Source: Lentisphaerota bacterium (lineage in GTDB: Bacteria; Verrucomicrobiota; Kiritimatiellia; PWTM01). From it: DNA of 64,000 nucleotides. The stretch spans positions 19,293 to 83,292 of the forward strand of contig VGWF01000003.1 of NCBI GenBank assembly GCA_016873715.1, given 5' to 3'. Positions 16,202-25,790 of the stretch are shown piece after piece. Position 1 is the stretch's first letter. Every line of letters begins with the position of its first letter. The notes under the pieces are model-generated. The model did not search any database, had not been told where the DNA came from, and was given only the letters and a program-made list of their open reading frames with translations. The position numbers and the translations under genes were made by a program.

Positions 16202-18292
16202 CTACAACTCCTGGGCGATCTTCTGCACGTCGTAGGCCTCGATGAGGTCGCCGGCCTGGTAGTCCCCGAAGTTGTCGAGGCGGATGCCGCATTCCTGGCC
16301 GTCGCGCACCTCGGAGGCGTCGTTCTGGAACCGCTTCAGCGAGGCCAGGGCGCCCTCGAAGATGACGTCGCCCTGGCGCCGCACGCGGGCGCGGGCGCGG
16401 GACGTGATCTTGCCGCCGCGCACGATGCAGCCGGCCACCGCCCCCTTCTTGCTCAGCTGGAAGACCTGCTTGACCATCGCCTGCCCCAGCGGGATCTCCT
16501 TGATCACCGGCTCGAGCAGTCCGGCCATCGCGTTGCGGACCTCGTCGATCAGCTCGTAGATGATGCTGTAGTGGCGGATCTCGACGCCCTCGCGCTTCGC
16601 GACCTTCTCGACCCCCGTCTCGTTCGCCACGTGGAAGCCGATGATGATCGCGTTCGAGGCCTTCGCCAGCAGCACGTCGTTGGCCGAGATGTTGCCGACG
16701 CCCGTCAGGATGACCTTCTGCGACACCTTCTGGCTCTTGATCTCGGAGAGGGCCTGCTGGATGGCCTCGAGCGTCCCCTGCACGTCGCTCTTGAGCACGA
16801 TCGACAGCTCGACCTTCCTCGTCGCGTCCGTCTGCGTGAGCAGGTCGTCGAGCGACATCCCCCGCCGCGGCGCCTGCAGCGACTCGAGCCGGCGGGCCGC
16901 CAGCTTCTCCTCCGACGACTGCTTCGCCTCGCGGTCGTTGGCGACGACGCTGAACTCCGAGCCCGCCTCGGGCACCGCCGTCAGGCCGAGCATCTGCACC
17001 GCGAACGACGGCCCCGCCGTGCGCACGCGGACGCTGCGGTCGTTCTCGAGGGACTTCACGCGGCCCCAGTAATCCCCGCAGACGACCGCGTCGCCGACCT
17101 GCAGCGTGCCGGACTTCACCAGCACCGTCGCCACCGGGCCGCTGCCCGGGGCCATGCGCGCCTCGAGCACGAAGCCCGACGCCCTGCGGCGCGGCACCGC
17201 CTTCAGGTCGAGCATCTCGGACTGGAGCAGGATCATCTCGAGCAGGTCGTCGATCCCCTGCCCCGTCGCGGCGCTGACCGGCACGCAGACGGTCGTTCCG
17301 CCCCAGTCGTCCGGCGTCAGCCCGTTCTGCTGGAGCTGGCCCTTCACGCGGTCGATGTTCGCGCCGGGAAGATCGATCTTGTTGAGCGCGCACATGGTCG
17401 TGACGTTGGCGGCCCGGGCGTGCTGGATCGCCTCCAGCGTCTGGGGCTTGATGCCCTCCTCGGCGGAGATCACGATGACGGCGATGTCCGTCACGTTCGC
17501 CCCGCGCGCCCGCATCTGCGTGAAGGCGGCGTGGCCCGGCGTGTCGATGAACGTGATCCACCGGTCGTGGAACTGCACCATGTAGGCGCCCATGTGCTGC
17601 GTGATGCCACCGGCCTCGCCGGCGACCACCTTCGTCTTGCGGATGTGGTCGAGCAGCGACGTCTTGCCGTGGTCGACATGGCCCATGAAGGTGACGACCG
17701 GCGGGCGCTGGATCAGCTCCTCGGGCCGCTCCACGACCTCGGGCTTCGCCTCCACCTTCTTCTTGGGCGGAGCCGGCTTCTCCTCCTGGACCTTCTTCTC
17801 GTGCTCGACGCGGATCCCGTGCTTGAGGCCGAGCTGGTGGGCCACGCGGAACTCGAGCCGCTCGTTGATCGACGCGAACACGTTCATCCGCATCAGCTCG
17901 GCGATCATCACGTTCGGCTTGAGGCCGAGCTGGACGGCGAGCTCCTTGACGATGATCGGTTCGCGCACGCGGATGATCGACGGCTTCTCGGGCTCCGGCG
18001 CGTGCGCCGGGGCCGCCGGCGCCGCGGCCAACGACGCGGCCGGCGACGGCTCGGGCGGCGGCGGGGGTTCCGCCGGGGCCGGGACGGGTTCCGCGACGGG
18101 AACGGCGGCGACCGGCTCGGGCCCGGGGGCCGCGGCCGGCGCGGCACCGAACATCGCGCGCGCCTTCCGGACCTGCGTGACCGATGCGTTCGCCGAGGGG
18201 TTGGCGGTGACGTCCTCCCCGTCGGCGCGGAGCCGGTCCATCAGCTCCTTCGTCGCAACGTTCAGTTCCTTCGCCAGTTCGTACATTCTCAT
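16202..18292 (-). CDS. infB: Translation initiation factor IF-2
   Basis: 696 residues. The N-terminal IF2_N module ([19 protein letters not shown]) is followed by an Ala/Pro-rich linker (about 45-105) and a second IF2_N-like region ([20 protein letters not shown]). The GTPase domain has GHVDHGKT at residues 204-211, DTPGHAAF and NKID. Domains II-IV follow, with a [14 protein letters not shown] region near the C-terminus. It is somewhat short for IF-2 because the linker is short. It delivers initiator tRNA to the ribosome. The ATG overlaps the nusA stop. Confidence 0.95.
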   Translation of the reverse strand: MRMYELAKELNVATKELMDRLRADGEDVTANPSANASVTQVRKARAMFGAAPAAAPGPEPVAAVPVAEPVPAPAEPPPPPEPSPAASLAAAPAAPAHAPEPEKPSIIRVREPIIVKELAVQLGLKPNVMIAELMRMNVFASINERLEFRVAHQLGLKHGIRVEHEKKVQEEKPAPPKKKVEAKPEVVERPEELIQRPPVVTFMGHVDHGKTSLLDHIRKTKVVAGEAGGITQHMGAYMVQFHDRWITFIDTPGHAAFTQMRARGANVTDIAVIVISAEEGIKPQTLEAIQHARAANVTTMCALNKIDLPGANIDRVKGQLQQNGLTPDDWGGTTVCVPVSAATGQGIDDLLEMILLQSEMLDLKAVPRRRASGFVLEARMAPGSGPVATVLVKSGTLQVGDAVVCGDYWGRVKSLENDRSVRVRTAGPSFAVQMLGLTAVPEAGSEFSVVANDREAKQSSEEKLAARRLESLQAPRRGMSLDDLLTQTDATRKVELSIVLKSDVQGTLEAIQQALSEIKSQKVSQKVILTGVGNISANDVLLAKASNAIIIGFHVANETGVEKVAKREGVEIRHYSIIYELIDEVRNAMAGLLEPVIKEIPLGQAMVKQVFQLSKKGAVAGCIVRGGKITSRARARVRRQGDVIFEGALASLKRFQNDASEVRDGQECGIRLDNFGDYQAGDLIEAYDVQKIAQEL

Positions 18293-19554
18293 GGCTCGAT
18301 CACACCGTGCTTTCGCTCGTATCCCGCCTCGGCCGCCCGGTGCACCGACGCGGCCGCGGCCGCGTCGAAGCCTTCCACCGCCTCCAGGTCCGCGATGTCC
18401 GCCGCGAGGATGCCCTCGAGCGTCAGGAAGCCCGCCTGCACGAGCGCCTCGGCCTTCTCCGGGCCGATGCCCTCGACGGCCGCCAGCTCGGCGATCGCCT
18501 TCGCGACCTTCTCCTCGAAGCTCACGTCGGCGGCCTCGCGCTCGATGTCGACGCGCCAGCCGGTCAGCTTCGACGTCAGGCGCGCGTTCTGCCCCTTCTT
18601 GCCGATCGCAAGCGAGAGCTGGTCGGCCGCGACGACCACGTTCACCGTGCGCGTCGTCTCGTCCGCCGTGACCCGGGTCAGCCTGGCGGGCTGGAGGGCG
18701 TTGGCGACGTACTGCTTGATGTCCTCGTGCCAGCGGACGATGTCGATCTTCTCGCCGGAGAGCTCGCGGACGATGTTCTTGACCCGCATGCCGCGCATGC
18801 CGACGCAGGCGCCGACGGGGTCGACCTTCTCGTCCCGCGAGGCCACCGCCAGCTTCGTCCGAAAGCCCGGCTCGCGCGCGATGCCCCGGATCTCCACCGT
18901 GCCGTCGGCGATCTCGGAGACCTCCAGCGCAAAGAGCCGGCGCACGAAGTCGGGATGGGAGCGCGACAGGACGATCATCGGCCCGCCGGACGTGTTGTCC
19001 ACCTTGAGAACCAGCGCCCGGATGCGGTCGCCGACCTGGTATTGCTCCGTCACCGGCCGCTCGGAGCCGGGCATCGTCGCCTCCGCCCGCTCGAGCTCCA
19101 CGACCACGTCGCTGCGCTCGAACCGGCGCACCGTCCCGCTGACGATGTCGCTGGTGCTGTTCTTGTACTCCTCGAACATGCGCTCGCGCTCCGCCTGGCG
19201 GATGCGCTGCATGATCGCCTGCTTCGCGGTCTGCGCCGCGATGCGCCCGAGGGTGCCGGGGCTCTTCTCCACCTCGATCGTGTCGCCGATCCGGGCGTCG
19301 GCCTTGATCCGCCGCGCGTCGGACTGCAGCATCTCCTCGCCGGGGGAGCGGACGGCCTCAACGACCCGGTACTTCGCAAACGTCTTGCTCTCCAGAGTTT
19401 TGCGGTCGATCTCGACCCGCAGGTCGGTCGCGTCGCGGACGGTCTTGCGCGCCGCGGCGGCGAGCGCATCCTCGACGGCGCGAATGATCGTCTCGCGGTC
19501 GAGCCCACGCTCCCGCTGCAAGTACTCCAGCATCGCCAGCATTTCGTTGTTCAT
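18289..19554 (-). CDS. nusA: Transcription termination/antitermination factor NusA
   Basis: 421 residues. It has the N-terminal RNA-polymerase-binding domain ([20 protein letters not shown]), an S1 domain ([20 protein letters not shown]), two KH domains ([40 protein letters not shown]) and one helix-hairpin-helix-like C-terminal repeat ([20 protein letters not shown]). The ATG at 19554 is preceded by a strong GGAGGA ribosome binding site. NusA controls pausing and rRNA antitermination. It is the first gene of its operon here; rimP, usually in front of it, is absent. Confidence 0.95.
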   Translation of the reverse strand: MNNEMLAMLEYLQRERGLDRETIIRAVEDALAAAARKTVRDATDLRVEIDRKTLESKTFAKYRVVEAVRSPGEEMLQSDARRIKADARIGDTIEVEKSPGTLGRIAAQTAKQAIMQRIRQAERERMFEEYKNSTSDIVSGTVRRFERSDVVVELERAEATMPGSERPVTEQYQVGDRIRALVLKVDNTSGGPMIVLSRSHPDFVRRLFALEVSEIADGTVEIRGIAREPGFRTKLAVASRDEKVDPVGACVGMRGMRVKNIVRELSGEKIDIVRWHEDIKQYVANALQPARLTRVTADETTRTVNVVVAADQLSLAIGKKGQNARLTSKLTGWRVDIEREAADVSFEEKVAKAIAELAAVEGIGPEKAEALVQAGFLTLEGILAADIADLEAVEGFDAAAAASVHRAAEAGYERKHGVIEP

Positions 19555-19622
19555 ACCGACACACTCCTCCAGGCCCTGCCCGGGGCACCCTGCATATGGC
19601 AGAATGACAAAGAACCCCCGCT

Positions 19623-19647
19623 CCCCCGATCCTGCGTCGACCGGGGG
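19623..19647 (-). promoter_or_regulatory. Possible leader hairpin in the nusA mRNA
   Basis: Between the nusA promoter and the start codon, CCCCCG (19623-19628) can pair with CGGGGG (19642-19647) across a 13-base loop. A second G5 run just downstream on the transcript could compete for the same C-run. This could be an autoregulatory or attenuation structure in a ~118-base leader, but nothing beyond the pairing supports it. Confidence 0.3.
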
Positions 19648-19678
19648 GACGGAGATTTCCCAAAGTCCACAAGATTTC

Positions 19679-19708
19679 ATAGTAAGCCGCACCGGCAAGT
19701 CCCGTCAA
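19679..19708 (-). promoter_or_regulatory. Sigma-70-like promoter for the nusA-infB operon
   Basis: On the minus strand TTGACG (19703-19708), an 18-base spacer and TACTAT (19679-19684). The predicted transcription start is near 19672, about 118 bases before the nusA ATG. The match is strong for such a G+C-rich sequence. Confidence 0.7.
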
Positions 19709-19811
19709 CTGCGAAGAAACGGAAAACGTCCGGCCGGAGGGCCTTGGGGAGGGCCCGCACCGTCGCGGCGCGACGGCTCGCGCGGCCGCCGCGGCAACCG
19801 CCCGGGCCGGT

Positions 19812-20105
19812 TCAGCCGTCCGGGCGCGACGGATCCCGGGGCCCCGGGGGACTTCCGCGGGGGTCGGCCCCCCGTCCGCGGCCTCCGCCCCAGGGATCGA
19901 CGGTGCGGAGGGGGCGGTGGACCGATCGCAACTGCACCGTGAGCCGGAGGATGTGCGCGGCGGAGAAGAGGACGAACATCACGACCATCAGGAGGAATCC
20001 CGCGGTGCGAAGGCGGCTTGCGGCGTCCGCCGTCCAGACCAAGGCGACGCCGGCCAGCCCGCACGCGTAGGCGGCGATCCTCAACCAGAACTCGATCCGC
20101 TTCAT
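19812..20105 (-). CDS. Small membrane protein, unknown function
   Basis: 97 residues starting MKRIEFWLRIAAYACGL. Two hydrophobic helices (about residues 8-24 and 33-55) are followed by a charged, Gly/Pro/Arg-rich tail. The gene sits between the kinase promoter and the nusA promoter and is transcribed away from the kinase. No motif is recognised, and the ribosome binding site is weak. A TTGATT-N17-TACGCA sequence upstream (-10 poor) might be its promoter. It looks like a genuine short membrane protein because the hydrophobic pattern is regular, but the Arg/Gly/Pro tail could be read-through of non-coding sequence. Confidence 0.45.
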   Translation of the reverse strand: MKRIEFWLRIAAYACGLAGVALVWTADAASRLRTAGFLLMVVMFVLFSAAHILRLTVQLRSVHRPLRTVDPWGGGRGRGADPRGSPPGPRDPSRPDG

Positions 20106-20144
20106 GCTTGGTGCGTAGCAGAACCGGGCGATGCAATCAACTGG

Positions 20145-20173
20145 TTTACAGACGCCAACACTTAGCCTACTAT
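20145..20173 (+). promoter_or_regulatory. Sigma-70-like promoter for the kinase gene
   Basis: TTTACA (20145-20150), a 17-base spacer and TACTAT (20168-20173). The predicted start is near 20180, leaving a leader of about 22 bases that is mostly one hairpin. Confidence 0.65.
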
Positions 20174-20180
20174 CCGCCGC

Positions 20181-20194
20181 GGGTCGGGAGACCC
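20181..20194 (+). promoter_or_regulatory. Hairpin at the start of the kinase mRNA
   Basis: GGGTC (20181-20185) pairs with GACCC (20190-20194) around a GGGA loop. It begins at the predicted transcription start and ends 7 bases before the ATG at 20202. The only Shine-Dalgarno-like bases (GGGAG) lie in the loop and stem, so the hairpin may limit translation. Confidence 0.4.
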
Positions 20195-20201
20195 GAACGA
20201 T

Positions 20202-23200
20202 ATGCAAGTCAGTTTCCGCTGTCCCAACTGCCAGTGCAAGATGGCGATCGACGCCGCGGCGGCTGGGGAAGCGGTGACGTGTCCCCAATGCAGGGCCAAG
20301 GTCACCGTTCCCCAGGCGCGTCTCGGCCCGGGCGTCACGCTGGGCGGCTTCAGGATCGAGCGCCTGGTCGGCGCCGGCGGCATGGGCGAGGTCTACCTGG
20401 CCCGGCAGCTTTCGATGGACCGGCCCGTCGCCCTGAAGATCCTGGCCGCGCACGCGCGCAGCCGCGAGGACAAGGAACGGTTCATCCAGGAGGTGCGGAC
20501 GCTCGCGCGCCTCGAGCATCCGAACATCGTCACCGCCCACGAGGCCGGCGAGGACGGCGGGCACCTCTTCCTCGCGATGGGCTACGTCAACGGCGAGGCG
20601 CTCGACCGCCGGCTGGCATCGCAGGGCCGCATCCCCGAGCGCGAGGCGCTCAAGATCGTGCGCAAGGTCGGCAAGGCCCTGGAGTACGCGTGGTCCGAGC
20701 ACCGCCTGCTGCACCGCGACATCAAGCCGGGCAACATCCTGATCGACGCGCATGGCGAGCCGAAACTCGTCGACCTCGGCCTCGCCCACTCCGTGCAGAG
20801 CGCGGAGTCCGGTCGGGCCGAGAAGCCGCGCGCCGCCGGCACGCCGAACTACATGAGCCCCGAGCAGGCCGAGGGGCGCGACGACCTCGACTGCCGGTCC
20901 GACATCTACGCGCTCGGCGCCACGCTCTACCACACGATCACGGGGCAGCTCCCCTACGCGGCGGACACGCCCGACGAGACGCTCCGCCTCAAGTTCGCCG
21001 AGCCGCTGCCGGACCCGCGGAGCCTGAATCCCCAGGTGACGCCCTCGTGTGTCGCGCTGCTGACGGGCATGCTGTCGCACGACCGCGCGGAGCGCTATTC
21101 GACGTGGAAGGAACTGCTGACGGACGTCGACCGCGTCCTCTCGGGCAAACCCCCCGCCCACAGCGCGCTTCCCGGCGAGCACACCAACCGCGTGCGCCTC
21201 ACGGCCGCGGAGGTGCAGGCTCTCCAGGACAGCGCCCGGTCCGCCCGCCGGGAATCGCCCATCAAGATGATCCTCACCGTCGCGGCCACGGTCCTCGTCG
21301 TGGGCGGCGGCATCGCCGTCGCCCTCTGGCTCCGCGACCGCATGGAGACGCCGCCGCCCACCCCCCATCGCACCCCGCAGGAACTCGCCGCGCTCAAGGC
21401 CGAGGAGGATGCCCGCGTCCGCCTGGCCGCGCTCGAGGCGCGGTACCGCGAGACCCTCCAGTTCCACGAGGCCCACGCCGACGACATCCCCGCCTGCGTC
21501 CAGCGGTGGAAGGACCTCGCCCGGGACGCCGAACGGACCGAATGGGGCGCACTCGCCCAGAAGGAAATCCAGAAGCTCGCCCGGCGCGCGGAGGAGGAGG
21601 CCGCCAAGGCCTACGCCGCGCTGGCGGCGTCCGTCCAGCCCCTCGTCGAGGCCGGCGAATCCGACGCGGCCATCCTGAAACTCGAGGCCTATACCGGCCC
21701 CTATGCCGCGGAGACCCTGGCCCAGCGGACCGCCGAGGCCGACCGCATCCGCGCGCGCGCCGCCGCGATGGCCGCGGAACGCCAGTCCAGCGCCGCCAAG
21801 GCCTTCGACACGGCCCGGCGCGACGCCATCGCCCGGCTCGTGAAGCTCGATTACGCCGGCGCCCTGAGTTCCTTCGAGACGGCCTGCCGCTCCGGCGGCC
21901 TCGATCCCGCCGCCGGCGAATGCGTGCGATGGCGCAACACCATCCTGGCCGCCCAGCGTCAGAAGGACATCGTCCTCGAATCCGTCCGCGGCGACAGCGG
22001 GAAGACCGTGGAACTCCAGCTCGCCGGAGGGCCGGAAAGCTGGGAGATCACCGGCATCGAGGGCGGCGCGATCCAGGCCCGGCGCAAGGTCGGCGGAGGC
22101 TACATGGCCCGCACCATCGCCTACACGGAACTGCACCTCGTCGAGAAGTACCGCCGCCTCGAGCGCATCCCCGCCCCGGCGAACCGCATCCTCCAGGCCC
22201 TCCTGCTGATGGAGGCCGGCAACCCCGCCATGGCCCGCAAGACGCTCGAGCCGTCCGAGGACGAGGTCGCCCGCGCGCTGCTCGACGCGATGGACACCGA
22301 GGCGCGGGCCTCCGCGGAGACCACCGCGGAGCGGACGCTCGCCCTGCTGCTGAAGCGACTGGGGATCCCGGAGGGAACCGGAACGGCCGAGGCCGCCTCG
22401 CGGATCCGCCGGACCCCGTTCACCGCCGTGGACGTCCAGACCCTCCGCGCCGCGGCCGCCGACTTCCGTCGGGTCCACGGCGGAACCTCCTACGCCGCCC
22501 GCACGGACGAGATCCTCCTCGCCATCGAGAAGGTCAACACCTACCCGCGCGAGGTTGATTCCGCCGCCGTGGGCCGCGCGATCGACAACCTCAAGCGCGC
22601 CAACCCCGGCTCCGCCGCCCACCTCGACGAGTCCCTCCGACAGACCGGCGACGGCCTCGAGTTCGTCGCCGAGGGCGCGGCCGCCGCCGGCCTCAGCAGC
22701 CTCGCCCCCCTCGCGGGCCTGCCGGTGGTGCGGATCGTCCTGACGGCCCCCGCCCTCCGCGATCTCGCCTCGCTGCGCGGACTGCCGCTCCAGGAGATCG
22801 AGATCCGCGGCGCGCGCATCGAGAACCTCGACGCCCTGCGCGGGCTCCCGCTCAAGCGGCTGGCGCTCGTCCGGTGCGGCATCGAGAACCTCGCCCCGCT
22901 GACGGGCCTCGCGCTGGAATCGCTCGATCTGTCGCAGAACCGCATCGCCTCCTTCTCGCCCCTGGCGGGCATGCCGCTGAAGCGGCTCGTCCTGAGCGAC
23001 AACACCCAGATTGCGACGCTGCGCTACGTGTCGGGCATGCCGATCGAGGAACTCGCCTGCGACAACTGCGCCAAGATCGACGACCTCAAGCCGCTCCGCG
23101 GCAGCCCGCTCAAGTCCCTCTCCATCGAGAACACCGCCGTCGCCGATCTCTCGGCCCTCAAGGATTCCACCATCGAGACGCTGAACATCGGCGGCTGCCG

Positions 23201-23786
23201 CCAGGTGAAGGACCTCGCCCCCCTCAAGTCCATGCCCCTGCGCAAGCTGACCATCTGGGGCCTTCCGCTCGAGGACCTGGGCGCGCTGGACGGCCTGGCG
23301 CTGCAGCACCTCCACGCCGCCGACATCCCCGCCCTCGCGTCGATCGCCGGGTTGCGCGGGATGCCGCTGGAAAGCCTCACGCTGCGCGACACGGGCGTCA
23401 CCGACCTCACCCCGCTCCAGGGCATGCCCCTCAAGCGGCTGGTCCTCGCCCGCACGCCCATCACGGAGGTCGCCGTCCTCGCCGACCTGCCGATCGAGTA
23501 CCTCGACATCAGCCACTGCGATCGGATCCGCGACCCCACGTCCATCGAGAAGTGCGCGTCGCTCACGACGATCGTCATCCCCGACCGCCCGCGCTACCGG
23601 TACATGCTGCGCACGATGAAGTCGCTGAAGTACGCGGGGACCTCGTCCGACACGCTTCTCCCGATCACGGAGTTCCTCGGCGAGTCGGAGGAGGCCCTGC
23701 GGGCCGCCCCGGCGGCCCAGCCGCCGGCCGAGGCCCGGCCGCCCCGCCCCGCCGGCGCGCGTCCGCCGCGGCCCGCCGCGCCCTGA
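20202..23786 (+). CDS. Membrane Ser/Thr protein kinase with N-terminal zinc ribbon and C-terminal leucine-rich repeats
   Basis: 1194 residues. Residues 1-40 form a CxxC...CxxC ribbon (Cys7, Cys10, Cys27, Cys30). The kinase domain (about 50-315) has GAGGMGEVYLA, Lys79, Glu97, HRDIKPGN (171-178), DLG (191-193, DFG variant) and YMSPEQ, so it looks active. One membrane helix lies at about 354-377. The outside part has a long Ala/Glu/Lys helical region (about 390-600), a mixed region, and about a dozen leucine-rich repeats (around 825-1130) of the LxGLPLxxLxL type. It ends in a Pro/Ala/Arg tail. Related Pkn2-like kinases are abundant in PVC bacteria. The LRR part is probably a periplasmic ligand-binding sensor (inference). 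Confidence 0.9.
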   Translation: MQVSFRCPNCQCKMAIDAAAAGEAVTCPQCRAKVTVPQARLGPGVTLGGFRIERLVGAGGMGEVYLARQLSMDRPVALKILAAHARSREDKERFIQEVRTLARLEHPNIVTAHEAGEDGGHLFLAMGYVNGEALDRRLASQGRIPEREALKIVRKVGKALEYAWSEHRLLHRDIKPGNILIDAHGEPKLVDLGLAHSVQSAESGRAEKPRAAGTPNYMSPEQAEGRDDLDCRSDIYALGATLYHTITGQLPYAADTPDETLRLKFAEPLPDPRSLNPQVTPSCVALLTGMLSHDRAERYSTWKELLTDVDRVLSGKPPAHSALPGEHTNRVRLTAAEVQALQDSARSARRESPIKMILTVAATVLVVGGGIAVALWLRDRMETPPPTPHRTPQELAALKAEEDARVRLAALEARYRETLQFHEAHADDIPACVQRWKDLARDAERTEWGALAQKEIQKLARRAEEEAAKAYAALAASVQPLVEAGESDAAILKLEAYTGPYAAETLAQRTAEADRIRARAAAMAAERQSSAAKAFDTARRDAIARLVKLDYAGALSSFETACRSGGLDPAAGECVRWRNTILAAQRQKDIVLESVRGDSGKTVELQLAGGPESWEITGIEGGAIQARRKVGGGYMARTIAYTELHLVEKYRRLERIPAPANRILQALLLMEAGNPAMARKTLEPSEDEVARALLDAMDTEARASAETTAERTLALLLKRLGIPEGTGTAEAASRIRRTPFTAVDVQTLRAAAADFRRVHGGTSYAARTDEILLAIEKVNTYPREVDSAAVGRAIDNLKRANPGSAAHLDESLRQTGDGLEFVAEGAAAAGLSSLAPLAGLPVVRIVLTAPALRDLASLRGLPLQEIEIRGARIENLDALRGLPLKRLALVRCGIENLAPLTGLALESLDLSQNRIASFSPLAGMPLKRLVLSDNTQIATLRYVSGMPIEELACDNCAKIDDLKPLRGSPLKSLSIENTAVADLSALKDSTIETLNIGGCRQVKDLAPLKSMPLRKLTIWGLPLEDLGALDGLALQHLHAADIPALASIAGLRGMPLESLTLRDTGVTDLTPLQGMPLKRLVLARTPITEVAVLADLPIEYLDISHCDRIRDPTSIEKCASLTTIVIPDRPRYRYMLRTMKSLKYAGTSSDTLLPITEFLGESEEALRAAPAAQPPAEARPPRPAGARPPRPAAP

Positions 23787-23798
23787 CCGCGCGCCGCC

Positions 23799-25028
23799 CT
23801 ACCCGCCCAGCGCCATCTGCAGCGCGATCAGCGCGTACGACGTCACCAGGACCGGATCGGACTCCCAGTAGCGGCCCACCTCGTTGATCCAGAAGCCCTG
23901 CCCCGTCTTCGGGTCCGTCTTCTGCAGGCTCACGAGCGCCTCGACCATCTGGGTCCGCCAGTGGAAGGGCTCCCGCCCCGCCGGATGAAACACGTCCTGC
24001 CCGTACGCGGCCAGCCCCTTCGACATGACGTTCAGGAGGTAGTACAACCCCTCCTTCTCGTCCTTCGTGTCGAACGACTCGGCGCCGCCCGACACCCGGT
24101 TGTTCGCGTCCAGCCCCCAGTGGCTCACCGCCCAGTTGATCGTCGCCTCGACCCGCGGATCCGTCCGGTCGACCTCCGCGTAGATGTAGCTCAGGAGCCC
24201 CGCGTAGGTCATGCCCTTCATCGAGCGGAACTTCACCACGCCCGCCGCGTTCGTCCGGGTGCCGGAGCGCGTCTGCCCGGGATGGTAGACGAACCCGCCC
24301 CGGTCGGCGGGATCGTCGCTCGCCCACGTGGCGGTGTTGAACCGCGCGTCGTTCTGCGTCCGCTGCACGAACGCCTCCGCGGCCTTCCAGTCCAGGTCGG
24401 CCCTCGCCCCGCCGTCCTTGCGCAGGTCCTCGGCCGACTGCGTCGCGCGCATCGCCTCGAACGCGATGTAGGAGTTCGAGAGGTCGGCGTACGGCCGCCC
24501 GGTATCGACGTCGTAGCCCATGCCGCCGTGGTAGAGATCGCCCCCCAGGTGCTGGCTGCGCGCGACGTAGCGGCGGGCCTTGAGCACGACCGGCGCCGCG
24601 CGGGAATCCCCGCTGAGGTGCAGGGCCACCATCGCGATCGCGGTGTTGTAGTTCGGCATGCCGCCGCCCTTGACCTGCTCCTTCGGCTCGCGGTAGATCG
24701 CGCCGTTCTCGTGGGCGCACGAGAGAAGGAAGTCGACCGCCTTCCGCGCGGCCGGCGTGTCGGCCCGCCCCGCGCGCGCCAGCGCCCAGAGCGGCAGCGC
24801 CGTCAGCGCCGGGAACTGCTCGTTCGACCAGTGCCCGCCCGCGTTCTGCTGCGCCAGGAGCCACGCGATCGCGCGGTCCGACGCCGCGCCGGGGTCGCGC
24901 CGGAGCGATTCGCCGATTCCCTGCGGCCCGCCCCGCGTCGTCAGCACCGTGGCATCGTTCGTCGGCGCGGCCGCCACCGAACCCGCCCACGCCGCCGCCA
25001 GCACCGCCATCGCCATCGTCCGGTTCAT
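23799..25028 (-). CDS. Exported prenyltransferase/squalene-cyclase-fold repeat protein
   Basis: 409 residues with a signal peptide (MAMAVLAAAWAGSVAAAP). Alpha-alpha barrel repeats of the terpene cyclase / prenyltransferase type follow: AIAWLLAQQNAGGHW, AVDFLLSCAHENGAIY, LSNSYIAFEAMRA, GLLSYIYAEV and ALVSLQKTDPKTGQGFW. The DxDD motif of squalene-hopene cyclase is not evident. Exported members with this fold are common in Planctomycetes and Verrucomicrobia and probably bind polymers or peptides rather than cyclise squalene. It lies 11 bases after the lipoprotein gene, so the two form an operon. It converges with the kinase gene, 12 bases apart. Confidence 0.75.
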   Translation of the reverse strand: MNRTMAMAVLAAAWAGSVAAAPTNDATVLTTRGGPQGIGESLRRDPGAASDRAIAWLLAQQNAGGHWSNEQFPALTALPLWALARAGRADTPAARKAVDFLLSCAHENGAIYREPKEQVKGGGMPNYNTAIAMVALHLSGDSRAAPVVLKARRYVARSQHLGGDLYHGGMGYDVDTGRPYADLSNSYIAFEAMRATQSAEDLRKDGGARADLDWKAAEAFVQRTQNDARFNTATWASDDPADRGGFVYHPGQTRSGTRTNAAGVVKFRSMKGMTYAGLLSYIYAEVDRTDPRVEATINWAVSHWGLDANNRVSGGAESFDTKDEKEGLYYLLNVMSKGLAAYGQDVFHPAGREPFHWRTQMVEALVSLQKTDPKTGQGFWINEVGRYWESDPVLVTSYALIALQMALGG

Positions 25029-25039
25029 GGCATCCCCGC

Positions 25040-25714
25040 CTATTGCTGTGTGACGGCCTTCGATCCGCTTCCGCCACCCGAGGTCGTCACCCGGATCGTC
25101 TGCTGCCCGTCACTGTTGTTGGCCACGTAGAGGCCGGTGGCGCCCGAGCCCGTGATGGTTCCGAGGCTGCTGTTTCCCACCGTCCATGTGTAGGTGCCCG
25201 AACCGCCGCTGGCCGTGTAGGTCGTCGTGGAGTTGTTGGACACGGTGCTCGACCCGGTGATCGTGATCGTGCCCCCGCCGCCCCCGTTGGTGGGGACGGT
25301 GGCCGTGCCGTAGACCGTTCCGTAGAGGGTGGGCTCGATCCAGGTCCCCTGCATCGTCGCGCTGCCGCCCGACACGGTGACGACCGCCTGGAGGATGCCC
25401 TGGGCCCCGGCCGAGGTCAGGCCGGTGAGCTGGATCCGCGCCGAACTCTCGGACGCCTGGGAGACGCTGCCGCGGAGGATGCGCCCGTTGTTGTCGATCG
25501 CCTGAAGGTCGGATCCATCCTGGATGAGGTTGAGGGTCGTGATCGCCGCCCCCGTGTTCGCCGAGACGATGTTCCCGCCGGAATTGGCGTAGAAGCCGGC
25601 GATGATCAATCCGACCTGGCGGATGACTGTGTCGGGCGAACCGACCTCGCATCCGACGAGCACCGCGCCCGCCACCGCCGCGACCGCAAGCCCCGCGCCC
25701 AGGATCTTCTTCAT
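25040..25714 (-). CDS. Secreted lipoprotein, Ser/Thr/Gly-rich
   Basis: 224 residues. The N-terminus MKKILGAGLAVAAVAGAVLVGC gives a lipobox (LVGC) with Cys22 as the lipidation site. The mature part is rich in Thr, Ser, Gly and Asn. It has beta-strand-like segments (TITITGSSTVSNNSTTTYTA; TYTWTVGNSSLGTITG) that resemble an Ig-like or Big-type surface domain, and it ends in a Ser/Gly-rich tail. Composition is clearly less Arg/Ala-rich than its neighbours, as expected for a surface protein. It is first in the operon with the cyclase-fold protein. Function unknown. Confidence 0.7.
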   Translation of the reverse strand: MKKILGAGLAVAAVAGAVLVGCEVGSPDTVIRQVGLIIAGFYANSGGNIVSANTGAAITTLNLIQDGSDLQAIDNNGRILRGSVSQASESSARIQLTGLTSAGAQGILQAVVTVSGGSATMQGTWIEPTLYGTVYGTATVPTNGGGGGTITITGSSTVSNNSTTTYTASGGSGTYTWTVGNSSLGTITGSGATGLYVANNSDGQQTIRVTTSGGGSGSKAVTQQ

Positions 25715-25735
25715 GGCACCCCGTTCATCGTCGTT

Positions 25736-25756
25736 GCGCCGGCGACATGCCGGCGC
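25736..25756 (-). promoter_or_regulatory. Perfect 8-bp hairpin in the lipoprotein mRNA leader
   Basis: GCGCCGGC (25736-25743) and GCCGGCGC (25749-25756) flank a 5-base loop. The hairpin lies between the promoter and the start codon at 25714. It is strong enough to stabilise the mRNA 5' end or bind a dimeric regulator, but no regulator is identified. Confidence 0.4.
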
Positions 25757-25761
25757 CGGAC

Positions 25762-25790
25762 AGTGTAGGCACGGGGCACCCCCGGCGCAA
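25762..25790 (-). promoter_or_regulatory. Promoter for the lipoprotein/cyclase-fold operon
   Basis: On the minus strand TTGCGC (25785-25790), a 17-base spacer and TACACT (25762-25767). The -10 is good; the -35 matches at TTG only. Confidence 0.5.

Noticed and set aside
15920..19942. Plus-strand frame of 1340 residues opposite infB and nusA
   Set aside because: Antisense of two certain housekeeping genes; no domain is visible.
19812..23516. Minus-strand frame of 1234 residues opposite the kinase
   Set aside because: Only the last 97 residues (from 20105) look like protein; the rest mirrors kinase codons.
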